A DNA stretch of 64,000 nt from Halalkalicoccus sp. CGA53 (lineage in GTDB: Archaea > Halobacteriota > Halobacteria > Halobacteriales > Halalkalicoccaceae). Below the pieces are notes generated by a model that made no database searches, was not told the DNA's origin, and worked only from the letters and a program-made list of their open reading frames with translations. Made by a program: the position numbers and the translations under genes. Shown here piece by piece: positions 45,901 through 54,300 of this stretch. The DNA lies in the NCBI RefSeq assembly GCF_036429475.1, contig NZ_CP144124.1, forward strand, positions 124,001-188,000, read 5' to 3'. Position 1 is the first letter of the stretch, and every line of letters begins with the position of its first letter.

Positions 45901-46335
45901 TTCCGAACAGGCGTATATGATGCGTGGGATCGGGCACGGACAGACATCTATCGTCAGTGGCAGGAGCAAACAGACCCACGAAACATTCAGCCTGACATTC
46001 CTCGCCTGTTCCGCGAGGTCGCGGACCACCTCCGGAACCACTGGCCGGATGAAATGACGCAGGACAAGTTGCAGGAAACGGTAGACTCGGTCGAGGCCCC
46101 ATGGGGGAAGCGATACGAACGCGAACTCCGAGACGTATTCGAACAGGAGGGACTTAGCGACGAAATTCTGTCTCGAGAAATAGTAGAAGTGGTGGACGAC
46201 CTTGGTCTCCAACCGTACGAAGCGCCCAAGCCTCTATCCCCAATCCGCGAGAACGAGGTGAAGCTAGTGTGTTGGCTTGCTATTGCCCAACCACAAGAAG
46301 ACGGTGAGAGCGGTGGTGCAGAACTGTTCACATAG
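42994..46335 (+). CDS. PLD nuclease fused to SNF2-type helicase
   Basis: An 1113-residue protein. The N-terminal phospholipase-D-like domain has one HKD motif, FIHGKAYLF with LAGSSNFTGAGLNSN, at residues 145-172. Two such domains usually pair, by dimerisation if only one motif is present. The helicase begins with QQDGFRRALRFLDDHNG; Walker A is ADEVGLGKT (~270-278) and motif II is IIDEGHAFRN. LLTATPVNNS follows, and the C-lobe has TTDVLGQGVNLQQA and VVQRNGRIDRINS. The operon with the N6-adenine methyltransferase resembles restriction-like defence modules. DISARM uses separate SNF2, PLD and methyltransferase proteins, but its DrmA and DrmB are not seen here. Expected job: translocate on and cut unmethylated DNA. 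Confidence 0.87.
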   Translation: MPSNRPEFVDNRKGNTLARAINDYLGDLSETLADDPDLDIATGYFNPRGYFSVAEGLEAVGDVRILLGAEPPQKDRNRWRYPEEPRGDEYNQKRVDEALQSLDEGLERDRDLLGFSREVDSQLREMVQWLESDAVEVRRFEDGFIHGKAYLFSHEQGVLAGSSNFTGAGLNSNLELNLANYSPGVNQQVEDWFDDLWQASDQYDLADIYRERFEPYEPYLIYLRVLYARYGEELEQEREEDDGAINLANFQQDGFRRALRFLDDHNGVIIADEVGLGKTYIAGKILEQTVKENRQRALVVAPAYLRDGMWRNVRSQWGIQFDVLSYSELRQARQLGGDNANLPLDKDEYQTVIIDEGHAFRNPGTQQSHALRTLLRGDPPKNLVLLTATPVNNSLWDLYYLLNYFIKNDATFASEGIPSLRERFKEAQSEDPADLSPDMLFDVLDETTVRRTRRFIKEHYDNAVLPDGEGGTIRITFPDPHPKRVDYTFTNTFGDAFFRDVSRGLAAGDHDHHELTLARYRPSYYLEAEDDASELSLVGLLRTGLLKRFESSSHAFANTLERMRSQNEAALSLLDRGLFPQPNAIDEWVEADSDEAFEEAFEQANGERALPINEADADVQQMQKDLQTDLQILSRWHRHASTVCPEDDEKLHALHDTLVGICEKGERDAATDPNLPEEEAFQQNRKVLVFSYYEDTVDWILDYLEDIVESDDRLSCYEGRIAGVAGDGAKRGISRERAVHGFAPQSADAPLGTEDEFDILVTTDVLGQGVNLQQARNVINYDLPWNPMRVVQRNGRIDRINSPHPAIYPFSFFPEDRLDELLQLEYRVRRKLTQAARAVGIDNEVIPGMETLDQNFADRVEDIESLHDENPELHEQGGTDAAAYSGEEYRQELREGLEDREEQITSLPWGAGSGFRGEKPGYFFCARVGDDVFVRFVSSEGDEEMVQDTLTCLRRIECTPNIERALPTEFRTGVYDAWDRARTDIYRQWQEQTDPRNIQPDIPRLFREVADHLRNHWPDEMTQDKLQETVDSVEAPWGKRYERELRDVFEQEGLSDEILSREIVEVVDDLGLQPYEAPKPLSPIRENEVKLVCWLAIAQPQEDGESGGAELFT

Positions 46336-46501
46336 TGTGGTGGTTGACTCACGATATTATTTCTACGATGGTGATTGGCAAGTGCAAAGATCAAGCGAGA
46401 CAGAGAGCAAGAAAGACGTGGGCTTTGACCCCTGACTTGACCTCGGACCCGTGCGCGGCTAGGCGAACATTGTTGGTGGCGAGCTCTCCATCGATATGAA
46501 T

Positions 46502-46708
46502 TTAGCCACTTACTTTGGAGCAGACAATCTCGCGCAATTCCTCTGCAAGTTCTCCATGCTTTTCGAGCGCTTCTATATCGTCTTCAAGACGTTCAAATCG
46601 TTTCCTTACCCGACTGATTGTCTGGTATCGATATGAATCTGAGACGTCGGCCTCATCAGTAATGATCTCACGCTCTCGATCAGTCAACAAGGCCCGACGT
46701 TCTGTCAT
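46502..46708 (-). CDS. Small haloarchaeal protein with coiled-coil, mobile-element type
   Basis: From the ATG at 46708 the 68-residue product reads MTERRALLTDREREIITDEA, then DVSDSYRYQTISRVRKRFER, then LEDDIEALEKHGELAEELRE. This pattern (REREI-x-DEAD-VSD-YRYQT-SRVR-R) is a small protein often met in haloarchaeal plasmids, proviruses and islands, with no known function. The charged C-terminal half is likely a coiled coil. The frame extends upstream to 46762, but the ATG at 46708 fits the conserved beginning. It diverges from the gene at 46910, with an AT-rich dyad in between. Confidence 0.7.
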   Translation of the reverse strand: MTERRALLTDREREIITDEADVSDSYRYQTISRVRKRFERLEDDIEALEKHGELAEELREIVCSKVSG

Positions 46709-46771
46709 ACTATGTCCACTCTGCGAAGCCATACAATATCTTGTGGATCTAATCAGCATCAATATTGCGTC

Positions 46772-46824
46772 TATAGTGACTATGTATACAGTATAAAGGC
46801 AACCTTTATTAGCTATACACTATA
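46772..46824. promoter_or_regulatory. AT-rich nested dyad in the divergent promoter region
   Basis: TATAGTG at 46772-46778 is matched by CACTATA at 46818-46824. Inside this pair, TAAAGG and CCTTTA form a short hairpin around CAA (46794-46808). Several TATA-like boxes overlap. It lies between the divergent genes at 46708 (minus) and 46910 (plus), the place for a shared operator. Confidence 0.5.
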
Positions 46825-46909
46825 TTGTACATATGGCGCGAGTTGTCGAGAACCGATCTCGGCCGGGTGCTTGGAACACCCGACCTCGCGCTTCCCAGGA
46901 ATGAGAAGC

Positions 46910-47098
46910 ATGTCCACGGACACACTCGCGGGTAATGAGAGTAGCGGCGTACAGTCCACCAACACCCCCCTCGATAGCGCACGCGCTGTCGTCCGATCCA
47001 AACTGCTAGACGACGACCTCCCCGATTTCGACGTCTATCAGGCGCTCTGTGAATACTCAATCCCCCACTCCGTCCGGGAATTGGAGCGCCGGGGATGA
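46910..47098 (+). CDS. Small unknown acidic protein, first gene of a three- to four-gene cassette
   Basis: A 62-residue product: MSTDTLAGNESSGVQSTNTP, then LDSARAVVRSKLLDDDLPDF, then DVYQALCEYSIPHSVRELER. An ATG nine bases upstream (46901) is also in frame. The C-terminal part looks helical. Its stop overlaps the ATG of the next small gene (ATGA). I do not recognise the family. Position and overlap make it part of the cassette that runs to 48700. Confidence 0.55.
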   Translation: MSTDTLAGNESSGVQSTNTPLDSARAVVRSKLLDDDLPDFDVYQALCEYSIPHSVRELERRG

Positions 47099-47223
47099 GC
47101 GAGCTCAACCAAGTAAGTGCACTCCGCGAGTGTCCGGTCTGTGGCGCGATCGGCCTCGCCGAACGCATCGCAGACCACGACTGCCGGGCGTTTCTTGCAC
47201 GCCACGAGGAGGCCCAACGGTGA
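47095..47223 (+). CDS. Tiny zinc-finger-like protein
   Basis: A 42-residue protein: MSELNQVSALRECPVCGAIG, then LAERIADHDCRAFLARHEEA. Residues Cys13 and Cys16 with the following His28 and Cys30 could bind zinc, making a small zinc finger. It overlaps the gene before it (ATGA) and its TGA overlaps the GTG start of the gene after it, so it is translated within one operon. Such small zinc fingers are common in haloarchaeal viruses and plasmids. Confidence 0.6.
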   Translation: MSELNQVSALRECPVCGAIGLAERIADHDCRAFLARHEEAQR

Positions 47224-47966
47224 GAGTCAAGACCACCGCCGCACAAGCACTCCACGGCGCGCGACTCACGTTCGCCGACACCGTTCGCTGTCTCACCTGC
47301 AGCAAAGAACTCCGAGCCGGTGATCCGATTCTGATCTGTGCCAGAGAGCAGACCGAGTCCGAACCACTGCGCGTCACTTGGCTCTTTTGCACCGACTGCG
47401 AGATCGAGACCTCGGGAATCGCGGTGACCGGTCGGCTTACGACGACCTCCGATCCAGCCACACAGGAACACGCGCTCACGGTCTCGGTTCCCACCGAAAC
47501 CTCTGATCGCAGAGAGCTCCGAACGGACGGGGGCCAATCTGTCGATTCCGATTCGAACACCGAGCCCATCGAAAACGAGGACGACCCAGACGACTCCGGA
47601 GCGCTGATCGCGGACCCGTTCTACAACATTCGGGTTTACCACCTCGATGACGGCACGGGCACGACGCTCTGTGGACTCGACGGCGACTATACGTCGGTCT
47701 CAATCAAGGACGCGAAAGCCAGCTCCGTGCGCGTCTGTCGACGCTGTGAGAGCGCCCAGAACGGTGGCTACAGCACTCGTCCTTGCCCACACTGCGGGAA
47801 AGCGGTCGTCATCACCCACTGGCCGATGCACGTTCGGGAGTGTTCGGGCTCGAGCCAGCTCGGTGTTAGAGACGAAAGTGAGGACTGCGCGGATTCCGAG
47901 GAGCAGGACACAGGTGCCAGCCAAGATCACCCCTCCGAGTCGACGACGAAGGAGGCCCAGCGATGA
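47220..47966 (+). CDS. Zinc-finger protein of the duplicated cassette (intact copy)
   Basis: A 248-residue protein from a GTG at 47220, which overlaps the TGA of the previous gene. It has several cysteine pairs: RCLTCSKEL with FCTDCEIET near the N-terminus; VCRRCESA and CPHCGKAVVITHWPMHVREC further on. The N-terminal half also resembles a DUF-type zinc ribbon, and residues ~85-125 are an acidic linker. The C-terminal CxxC-H-H-C cluster looks like a C2H2-like finger. A degraded copy lies at 62447-63082. Its end overlaps the start of the coiled-coil gene at 47963 (ATGA). Possible DNA-binding role; not recognised more closely. Confidence 0.65.
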   Translation: MRVKTTAAQALHGARLTFADTVRCLTCSKELRAGDPILICAREQTESEPLRVTWLFCTDCEIETSGIAVTGRLTTTSDPATQEHALTVSVPTETSDRRELRTDGGQSVDSDSNTEPIENEDDPDDSGALIADPFYNIRVYHLDDGTGTTLCGLDGDYTSVSIKDAKASSVRVCRRCESAQNGGYSTRPCPHCGKAVVITHWPMHVRECSGSSQLGVRDESEDCADSEEQDTGASQDHPSESTTKEAQR

Positions 47967-48700
47967 GCCGTCCCGAACCGGCTCGCTCCGTCGAGACCAT
48001 CGATGAGCAACTCGAGGCACTCACCGACCGGATCGAGACACTCGAAGCCGAGAATACGGCACTGAAAGCCGAGCATCGAGCGCTCGCACAAGCGCTTGAT
48101 GCGAACACATCGCTCGATTCGGTTGCGTCGAGACACACCACCGCTGCAAATGAAACCGGCGTCCTCGAGCTTCGAGGAGCCGACTCACCTGAAGCCGCAC
48201 GACTCGATCAGATCTGGATTGCGGGGCATCCGATCGGGTTGATGCTCACCCGACGTCGCTCCGAGATCGAGGGCCTTCGTGAGGAGATTGATGCGCTTCG
48301 CATGGATGCGTGTATGACCGAGGTAGCCACTGACGAGCTACTCCCGATTCAGCAGGTCACACAGACCTACGAGGTCGAACCCTCAGTCCTGAGCGCGAAC
48401 GAGAAACGTGCAGCGATCGTCTGGACGAGCTTCCTCGAAACCTGCGATCGCACACCGACGAAGCTCGTTCTCGATTCAGGTGCCGTGAAAACCATCCTCC
48501 GGGTGAGCGAGGATGAACGCCCACACAACGAGACTGTCCGTCGTGTGATGGACCTCGTGAGCGATCTTGGCCGAGGGCTCATCACCTGTGAGAAGCGAAA
48601 GAATACAAAGACGCTCGTGATCGACCGCGAGGAGTTCGAGGGGTTCACCGCGCGACTTGGAGAGAGTCACTCGGACGGGGCAATGGAGACTTCCCTATGA
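47963..48700 (+). CDS. Coiled-coil protein of the duplicated cassette (copy 1)
   Basis: A 245-residue protein. Residues ~10-50 form a clear coiled coil (SVETIDEQLEALTDRIETLE, AENTALKAEHRALAQAL). A conserved middle follows (LELRGADSPEAARLDQIWIA, GHPIGLMLTRRRSEI). The C-terminal ~110 residues look like a winged-helix fold (NEKRAAIVWTSFLETC; LDSGAVKTILRV; NETVRRVMDLVSDL; NTKTLVIDREEFEGF). The second copy at 63079-63831 is near-identical over most of its length. The combination suggests a dimeric DNA-binding protein, perhaps for replication or regulation of the mobile element. Family not recognised. Confidence 0.7.
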   Translation: MSRPEPARSVETIDEQLEALTDRIETLEAENTALKAEHRALAQALDANTSLDSVASRHTTAANETGVLELRGADSPEAARLDQIWIAGHPIGLMLTRRRSEIEGLREEIDALRMDACMTEVATDELLPIQQVTQTYEVEPSVLSANEKRAAIVWTSFLETCDRTPTKLVLDSGAVKTILRVSEDERPHNETVRRVMDLVSDLGRGLITCEKRKNTKTLVIDREEFEGFTARLGESHSDGAMETSL

Positions 48701-48722
48701 CCGTTCAAAGGAACCAGCTGAG

Positions 48723-48742
48723 CCGTCACGTTGTTGTGACGG
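48723..48742. repeat. 20-bp palindromic element, copy A
   Basis: CCGTCACGTTGTTGTGACGG: a 7-bp stem CCGTCAC/GTGACGG around a six-base centre. It lies 22 bp after the stop of the coiled-coil gene. The complement of the copy at 48919-48938 differs from it at one position, so the two are inverted relative to each other. Confidence 0.75.
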
Positions 48743-48770
48743 TCGAGGAGGGTCTCCGTGTGATCTAACG

Positions 48771-48918
48771 GTCGCTATAGCTACGGAGCGGCCCCCACCA
48801 TCCACCGCCGCACTTCATTCCGCCCGGTGGTTGGTTGTATTGTTGGGTTGATTACTCGTGGGTAGATCTCTTGTTCGTCGTTGTTCGTCTGAGCGTCCAG
48901 TCGAAATGGCTTCGTCGG
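48771..48918. other. Non-coding spacer between the two palindromes
   Basis: No gene is seen. Stops interrupt every frame, and the 23-codon ORF that begins with ATG at 48697 ends at about 48768. It may be the core of a small inverted-repeat element or a regulatory region. Confidence 0.35.
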
Positions 48919-48938
48919 CCGTCACAACATCGTGACGG
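48919..48938. repeat. 20-bp palindromic element, copy B (inverted)
   Basis: CCGTCACAACATCGTGACGG, whose reverse complement matches copy A at 19 of 20 positions. The two ends bound a 216-bp segment. Confidence 0.75.
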
Positions 48939-49156
48939 GTGAGTGCTCTCCAATTTATCTCACTCAAACTTCGCATTCACATGAGGAGCTGGTCTACGTT
49001 GTAACCGGTGATACCCACTGTTGGCCCGTAACCACTCCCAAGAATTTCAATGCTTGAAGGGGTGTCGTATAACAATCTCAGGATGAGCTATGTGAATTCT
49101 GCTATCCAATTCGCAGTGCATATCGTTCGAAGTGTCTGTAATAACGAATCGCTTGA
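48939..49156. other. Intergenic region without a recognised gene
   Basis: AT content rises here and no supported frame is present. It separates the duplicated cassette from the membrane-protein gene on the other strand. Confidence 0.35.
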
Positions 49157-49477
49157 TTATAGTGAGATATTGATCCCAACCTCTGATAAGATCTCATGAA
49201 TAACGAACCCGGTTATAATCGAAGAGGTCACAGCTAACGCGATTATAAACAATGGAAATGATAATTCAATGAATAGTATCATTAGAAGACCATACATGAT
49301 GTTAAAAATCAATCCGATTGCAGCGTATAGGCCGAGTTTTTTGAAATCGATCGTCCCTCCGCTGGATTCGATCGAAATTACTGTGTCCGAGCCGGTGTCC
49401 GCCCCGAGTTTTCCATCTTCCTCTTGTTCGAAAGGCTGTTGCTGATGGGATTCGCCTGAATCAGATTGTTGAGCCAT
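49157..49477 (-). CDS. Small membrane protein with two hydrophobic segments
   Basis: A 106-residue protein from the ATG at 49477 (MAQQSDSGESHQQQPFEQEE). A polar, Gln/Glu-rich N-terminus of about 50 residues is followed by two membrane segments, LGLYAAIGLIFNIMYGLLMI and LSFPLFIIALAVTSSIITGF. No catalytic motif is seen and I do not recognise the family. It is AT-rich like its neighbours up to 51 kb. Confidence 0.5.
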   Translation of the reverse strand: MAQQSDSGESHQQQPFEQEEDGKLGADTGSDTVISIESSGGTIDFKKLGLYAAIGLIFNIMYGLLMILFIELSFPLFIIALAVTSSIITGFVIHEILSEVGINISL

Positions 49478-49578
49478 TATGTACACCTACTGTTGTCATA
49501 TCGTGCTAAATAATAGTTCCTATATAGTTGTAAGTCAACAGTTCAGTGGCTCGATGAACAGTCGCTATGCGGGTGAGC

Positions 49579-50409
49579 CTATTCCAAACATTCAATATTG
49601 ATTTCCATAATCTCGTATGAATCAGTAAATCCTTCACTGTGACCAATAAAACTCATGCCGGATTCGTTAGGTGCTAATTCCCCTGTCGCCGTTTCTTCTG
49701 CGACCTCCTCTTCAGCGTTGTAAAAGGCTACAACAATTTCATACTCTATTGAAGCGGTTCCGAAATTAACAAACGATACGTCTATATCAGTTAGTCGATC
49801 GGGATCGCTGTGAGATTCTATCGGTTGCTCTCGGGGAAGGATAAAATAGGAGCCACAATCTTCTGTCTCAGAGAGTTCGTCGACTTCTATCTCAACTTCG
49901 TATTCCTCGGTTGCGAGCGCCTCCTGTTGAGCGCGAGTGAACTTTGCGAATGTAAATCCAAGCTCGTCAACAAATTCGATGGTTCGGTCATCATCTCCCG
50001 GAACAAATATCCCAACACTTTCGGTAAAACCGTCTGTGTCGTCAAACAATATACCAATTGTAACATCCAAATAGATATTTTCAAGTGTATGGTTTTGGAG
50101 TACGAACTCGATTTCTATGTTGTCTTGAGAGTTATATTGGGAGATGTGATGGCTAAGACCCTCTACGACTATATTTTCTTGTTGTTCGTCGTCCTCTCTA
50201 CCTTCATCGTCTTCTTCATCCTCCTCCGTTTCCTCAGTTTCATCCTGTACTGAGGATTCGCCATTCCCCTCACTCTCTTGATCGTTGTTATCAGACCCCT
50301 CTGACTGTTCTTCTTCGTCCGAGACCTCTTCATCGAGATCGTCTAAACATCCCGCTGAAGATAGTATCCCGAACCCACCGAGTGCGATGAGCACGTTCCG
50401 TCGATTCAT
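49579..50409 (-). CDS. Secreted lipoprotein with acidic linker
   Basis: A 276-residue protein. The N-terminus MNRRNVLIALGGFGILSSAGC has twin arginines, a hydrophobic stretch and a lipobox SAGC, which points to Tat export and lipid anchoring at Cys21, as is usual in haloarchaea. Residues ~25-85 are a highly acidic Glu/Asp/Ser/Asn linker. The rest (IEIEFVLQNHTLENIYLDVT; TDIDVSFVNFGTASIEYEIV) looks like one or two beta-sandwich domains. It is exposed on the cell surface; ligand unknown. The gene is more AT-rich than the defence genes around it. Confidence 0.75.
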   Translation of the reverse strand: MNRRNVLIALGGFGILSSAGCLDDLDEEVSDEEEQSEGSDNNDQESEGNGESSVQDETEETEEDEEDDEGREDDEQQENIVVEGLSHHISQYNSQDNIEIEFVLQNHTLENIYLDVTIGILFDDTDGFTESVGIFVPGDDDRTIEFVDELGFTFAKFTRAQQEALATEEYEVEIEVDELSETEDCGSYFILPREQPIESHSDPDRLTDIDVSFVNFGTASIEYEIVVAFYNAEEEVAEETATGELAPNESGMSFIGHSEGFTDSYEIMEINIECLE

Positions 50410-50540
50410 ACTTGTGTAACCCCCCTACTATTACAAAAACCTGTACAAGTTTGTCTTGTGTCCGTTCGGCGTTACATCTGTTCTGAGACCCCTTCCCCTT
50501 CTCGACGATGCGAACCAGTTACCGCAGTTAGATTTGTGGT

Positions 50541-50828
50541 CTAGAACGGGAGCTTTCCTTGCAATGTGTAATAATTTGCGATGGTTTCTCGCCAAGAATA
50601 ACCGTAGTAGTCTCTATGAACCTTATAACTCTTAAAATATGTGCTAGACGACATGTCAACTTCTTCTATAATTCCATACTTTTCTAACTGAGAAACGGTC
50701 TCATCCACCTCAGCATTTGATAACCCGACCTCTGCACCCACGCCCATCGTATTGTCATTCCCCTTATTCGCGAAGTGCTTAAACACTTCAAAACTCGCGG
50801 GCTGTGGCTGGTTGTTGTTCTTCTTCAT
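50541..50828 (-). CDS. Small winged-helix protein
   Basis: A 95-residue product from the ATG at 50828 (MKKNNNQPQPASFEVFKHFA). The pattern NTMGVGAEVGLSNAEVDETV followed by QLEKYGIIEEVD fits a winged helix-turn-helix domain, and the end contains aromatic-rich helices. It is probably a small transcription regulator. The frame extends to 50876, but the ATG at 50828 fits better. Unlike most of the window it is AT-rich and rich in Asn/Lys, pointing to a viral or foreign origin. Confidence 0.5.
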   Translation of the reverse strand: MKKNNNQPQPASFEVFKHFANKGNDNTMGVGAEVGLSNAEVDETVSQLEKYGIIEEVDMSSSTYFKSYKVHRDYYGYSWRETIANYYTLQGKLPF

Positions 50829-50876
50829 TACCTTAGGTAAGTTCTCACCGCTTATAAATATTTGTATTTTTATCAT

Positions 50877-51399
<523 letters not shown>

Positions 51400-54300
51400 T
51401 CATTCATCCCAGTAAATCGCCCGTTCCACAACCTCACCAGCTTCTGCGTGGAATTCGGAGAGATTGACCTGTACCTCACGAGTTTGTGATCGGACGGTCT
51501 GCTCACGCGAATCGAGTGTAGAAAACGGGTTGGGAACTTGGATAAGCTTGGCCACCCCACTTTTTCCGGTTTGGAGATCGGTAGCGACGTACAGGTAGTA
51601 CGTCTCTCGCAGTTCGCTGCTGGCTGACTTCCACTCGTTCCAGCTGATCGATGGTCGTCGAGAGTTCGACCCTGAGGATTTGACCTCGATACACCGCTCC
51701 GGCCATTTCTTATCGCGAGAGACGATCAGAAAGTCAAATCCTGGATACGGCTGTGAGATAACACCTTTCTCCTCCAGTTTACAGAGAACCGGGCCGGCTA
51801 ACTCGTCGTCGCGTGCCTCGTTGTAACGGTTACTTGTATGGACGAAGTGGACGTACCGCTTTGGATCCTCACAGCCTTCCTCTCGTAGTCGCTCTATCTC
51901 TGCGAGATACGTCGCCTCCATTCCGAACCGGTCGATCCTGTCGATGTAATTCGCCGTCACCGTCGCGTGTTGCCTCGAATCAGCTCCACCACTACCACCA
52001 CCCCTGCCTGAAGGCTCTGGCTCTCTATCCTCGTACTCTCGCTCGTGTGTGCTTCCAGTTGCCTCACCGGTAACGTCCTTCACCTCGCTATCACCAATCC
52101 GAGTGAGTTGATCTGGATCAGGTACACCGGAACCATCCCGCGTCACCGTCTCACCCTCATCGGCACGTTCTAACTGCGAACCGTTCGACCGACCGCGCTC
52201 TCGATCAGACCGTTCCTGTAGAGGGCGTCTTACAGGACGCTCGATCGATGAGTTCTCTACAGGTTGGATTATCACGGTCCCTTTCTCTTTCCCGTCCAGC
52301 GCGGCGAGACGCGCGTTGAGCTCGCGCTCACTCGATGGTGCACTCGCTGCTTGAAGCTGGTCTGCCATCGCTCGTTGATCCGGCGCGTTTTGAAGCAGTA
52401 CGTAGATCGGCTCCCAACTACTCAGCCCTGCGTAATCCGCGAAGGCTTTCGCGAGGATCTGCTCTGGTGGCTCGGAGACGGGACCATCACTCTCGGTCAC
52501 AACGTACACCTGAGCGCGATCACCCCGTTCGTCCCTCTGTATAAAGTACTCCGCAGATCGTTGGAGAGGCGACACCTCTCCATCGGCCTTCAAACTGTAC
52601 TCGACCTCGAGAGATCCGACGAGCCGAAGCGAGTTCATGAATCGTGAGAGTGCATCCGCATCTCGCTTTTGAAGATCCTGGCTGCTGCGTCTTGCTTTCA
52701 GCCGACAGAGGATGTATGGTGCTGCTGGCCTGAGCCAATTTTCGAGAAACCGACCGGTGTCCTCAGTACGCTCTTCATCGATGAGTGGTGTTTCTTCGAC
52801 CGCCTCGACGAGATCAGTCATTCCGAAATGAACGCCGATACGGGGTGTATTCTCCCCCGTGAGCACGAAGATCGGGACATCCAGATCGCTGAATCGTGTC
52901 GTCTCCTCATGGCTGCGGGTGAAATACACGGTAGAGGCCTCTCTGAACGTCAGCTCATCTCCTATGAAACACGGTACTTGGACATCACCGAGTCCGGTCA
53001 CTTCCGGATGCCACTCGGCCGATTGAATAACACCCTGGTTTTCGAGTGGAGGGAGTTCCTGACCGAGATAGCCATATGCCGCCTCGATCTCAGCGTGATA
53101 GGACTCCAATGGAGGCCCGTCTCTCGAAAAGTGGGTGATGACATCATAGATTCGGTCAGCAAATCGCTCGACATCAGAGGGAGTGAGATCATCTGCTGCA
53201 ACTCTTTGCCGAATTGATAACGCACGGAACAATTCAGGTGACTGTTCGAAGGCCTCATGATAGACCTCCCCCGATAACGTCGGGAGTAGTGGATAGCGTT
53301 TTGTATCGATATCTACGGAGTACCGCTCGACCTCTGTCTCGGAAAGCAACCAGGCATCTTTCGGAGGGACCTGCCCGAGAACGGTTCGCAACCATGTCGC
53401 CCGGCGAAGTTGCCAGAGCCAGAGATTCGCTTTCAGCCGTACTTTCTCTTCGTCGGTGAACAAATAGGTAGTCCCCCCTCTGAGTCGTTTATTGCTATAG
53501 AGTGCAACCGTGGCTTCGGCGTGCACTGAGAGGCGATCCCACCATTCGTACAGATGCCAAAAGAGCGTAGTAGCAAACGACTCGTCCCGTGTGGCATCGA
53601 TAATCTCGTAATCAAATTCTAATCCGTTAACCTGCCAAATAAACGGGCGCTCACCATCGTCCTCGTCCGCTTCCTCCTGTGCTCGCGTTCGAAGGTCATC
53701 GAGGTATTCCTCAATCTCTGAGGACTCGAGAGCACGAGGGCTGAACGGGCTCTCCGGATCAACAACGGACTCAGACGCCATCTGCACGTCCTCTCCCTGC
53801 CGATATTGGTGACTCTGTGTCGGATGGAAAAACGGAGTGATACGAACGTGCTCTGAAACGCCGAGCCACCGGAAGAACTCGATCCATTCCGTGACATCAT
53901 CCTCTTCATCAATTCCGAACCGCTCTGGTGGTGCAAGAATCGGGGCCTGTATCCCCGCCTCGCTCAGGAACTGCTCGACGCGTGCTTCTCGAGGTTGCCC
54001 ACGCTGCCACAACGCGCCGAAGTAGAGCTCATACGCCCGTGCCCATTCACCATTGGCGGTCGGAAGCGGAAGCGCACAGAGGCTGTAGTACTGCTCTGCG
54101 GCTCGGTACTCGTACGGCAGGGGTTCATCCGGTGAGACCGCTCGCTGTCCGCTGGTGCTACTACAGGCCAGTCGCTGGATGAATTCGATGACGGTCGTAT
54201 CACGGAGTGAGCTGTCATCGGCCGCCGGTGTGTTCGGACCAGGGAGCAGTGGATAGATCCCTTTGTCAGCGATCTCCGCGAACGAGAACTCGTTGATGTC

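Noticed and set aside
39035-46335. A complete BREX or DISARM system
   Set aside because: A PglX/DrmMI-like methyltransferase and PLD plus SNF2 activities are present, but no PglZ, BrxC, DrmA or DrmB homologue was recognised in the window.
46809-47642. A 277-residue minus-strand ORF opposite the zinc-finger genes
   Set aside because: It is basic and Arg/Gly/Ser-rich, unlike haloarchaeal proteins, and lies fully opposite better-supported overlapping genes.
48697-48770. A 23-codon ORF after the first coiled-coil gene
   Set aside because: It overlaps the palindrome and has no similarity to the membrane protein that follows the second copy. It is more likely a chance frame or a scar.
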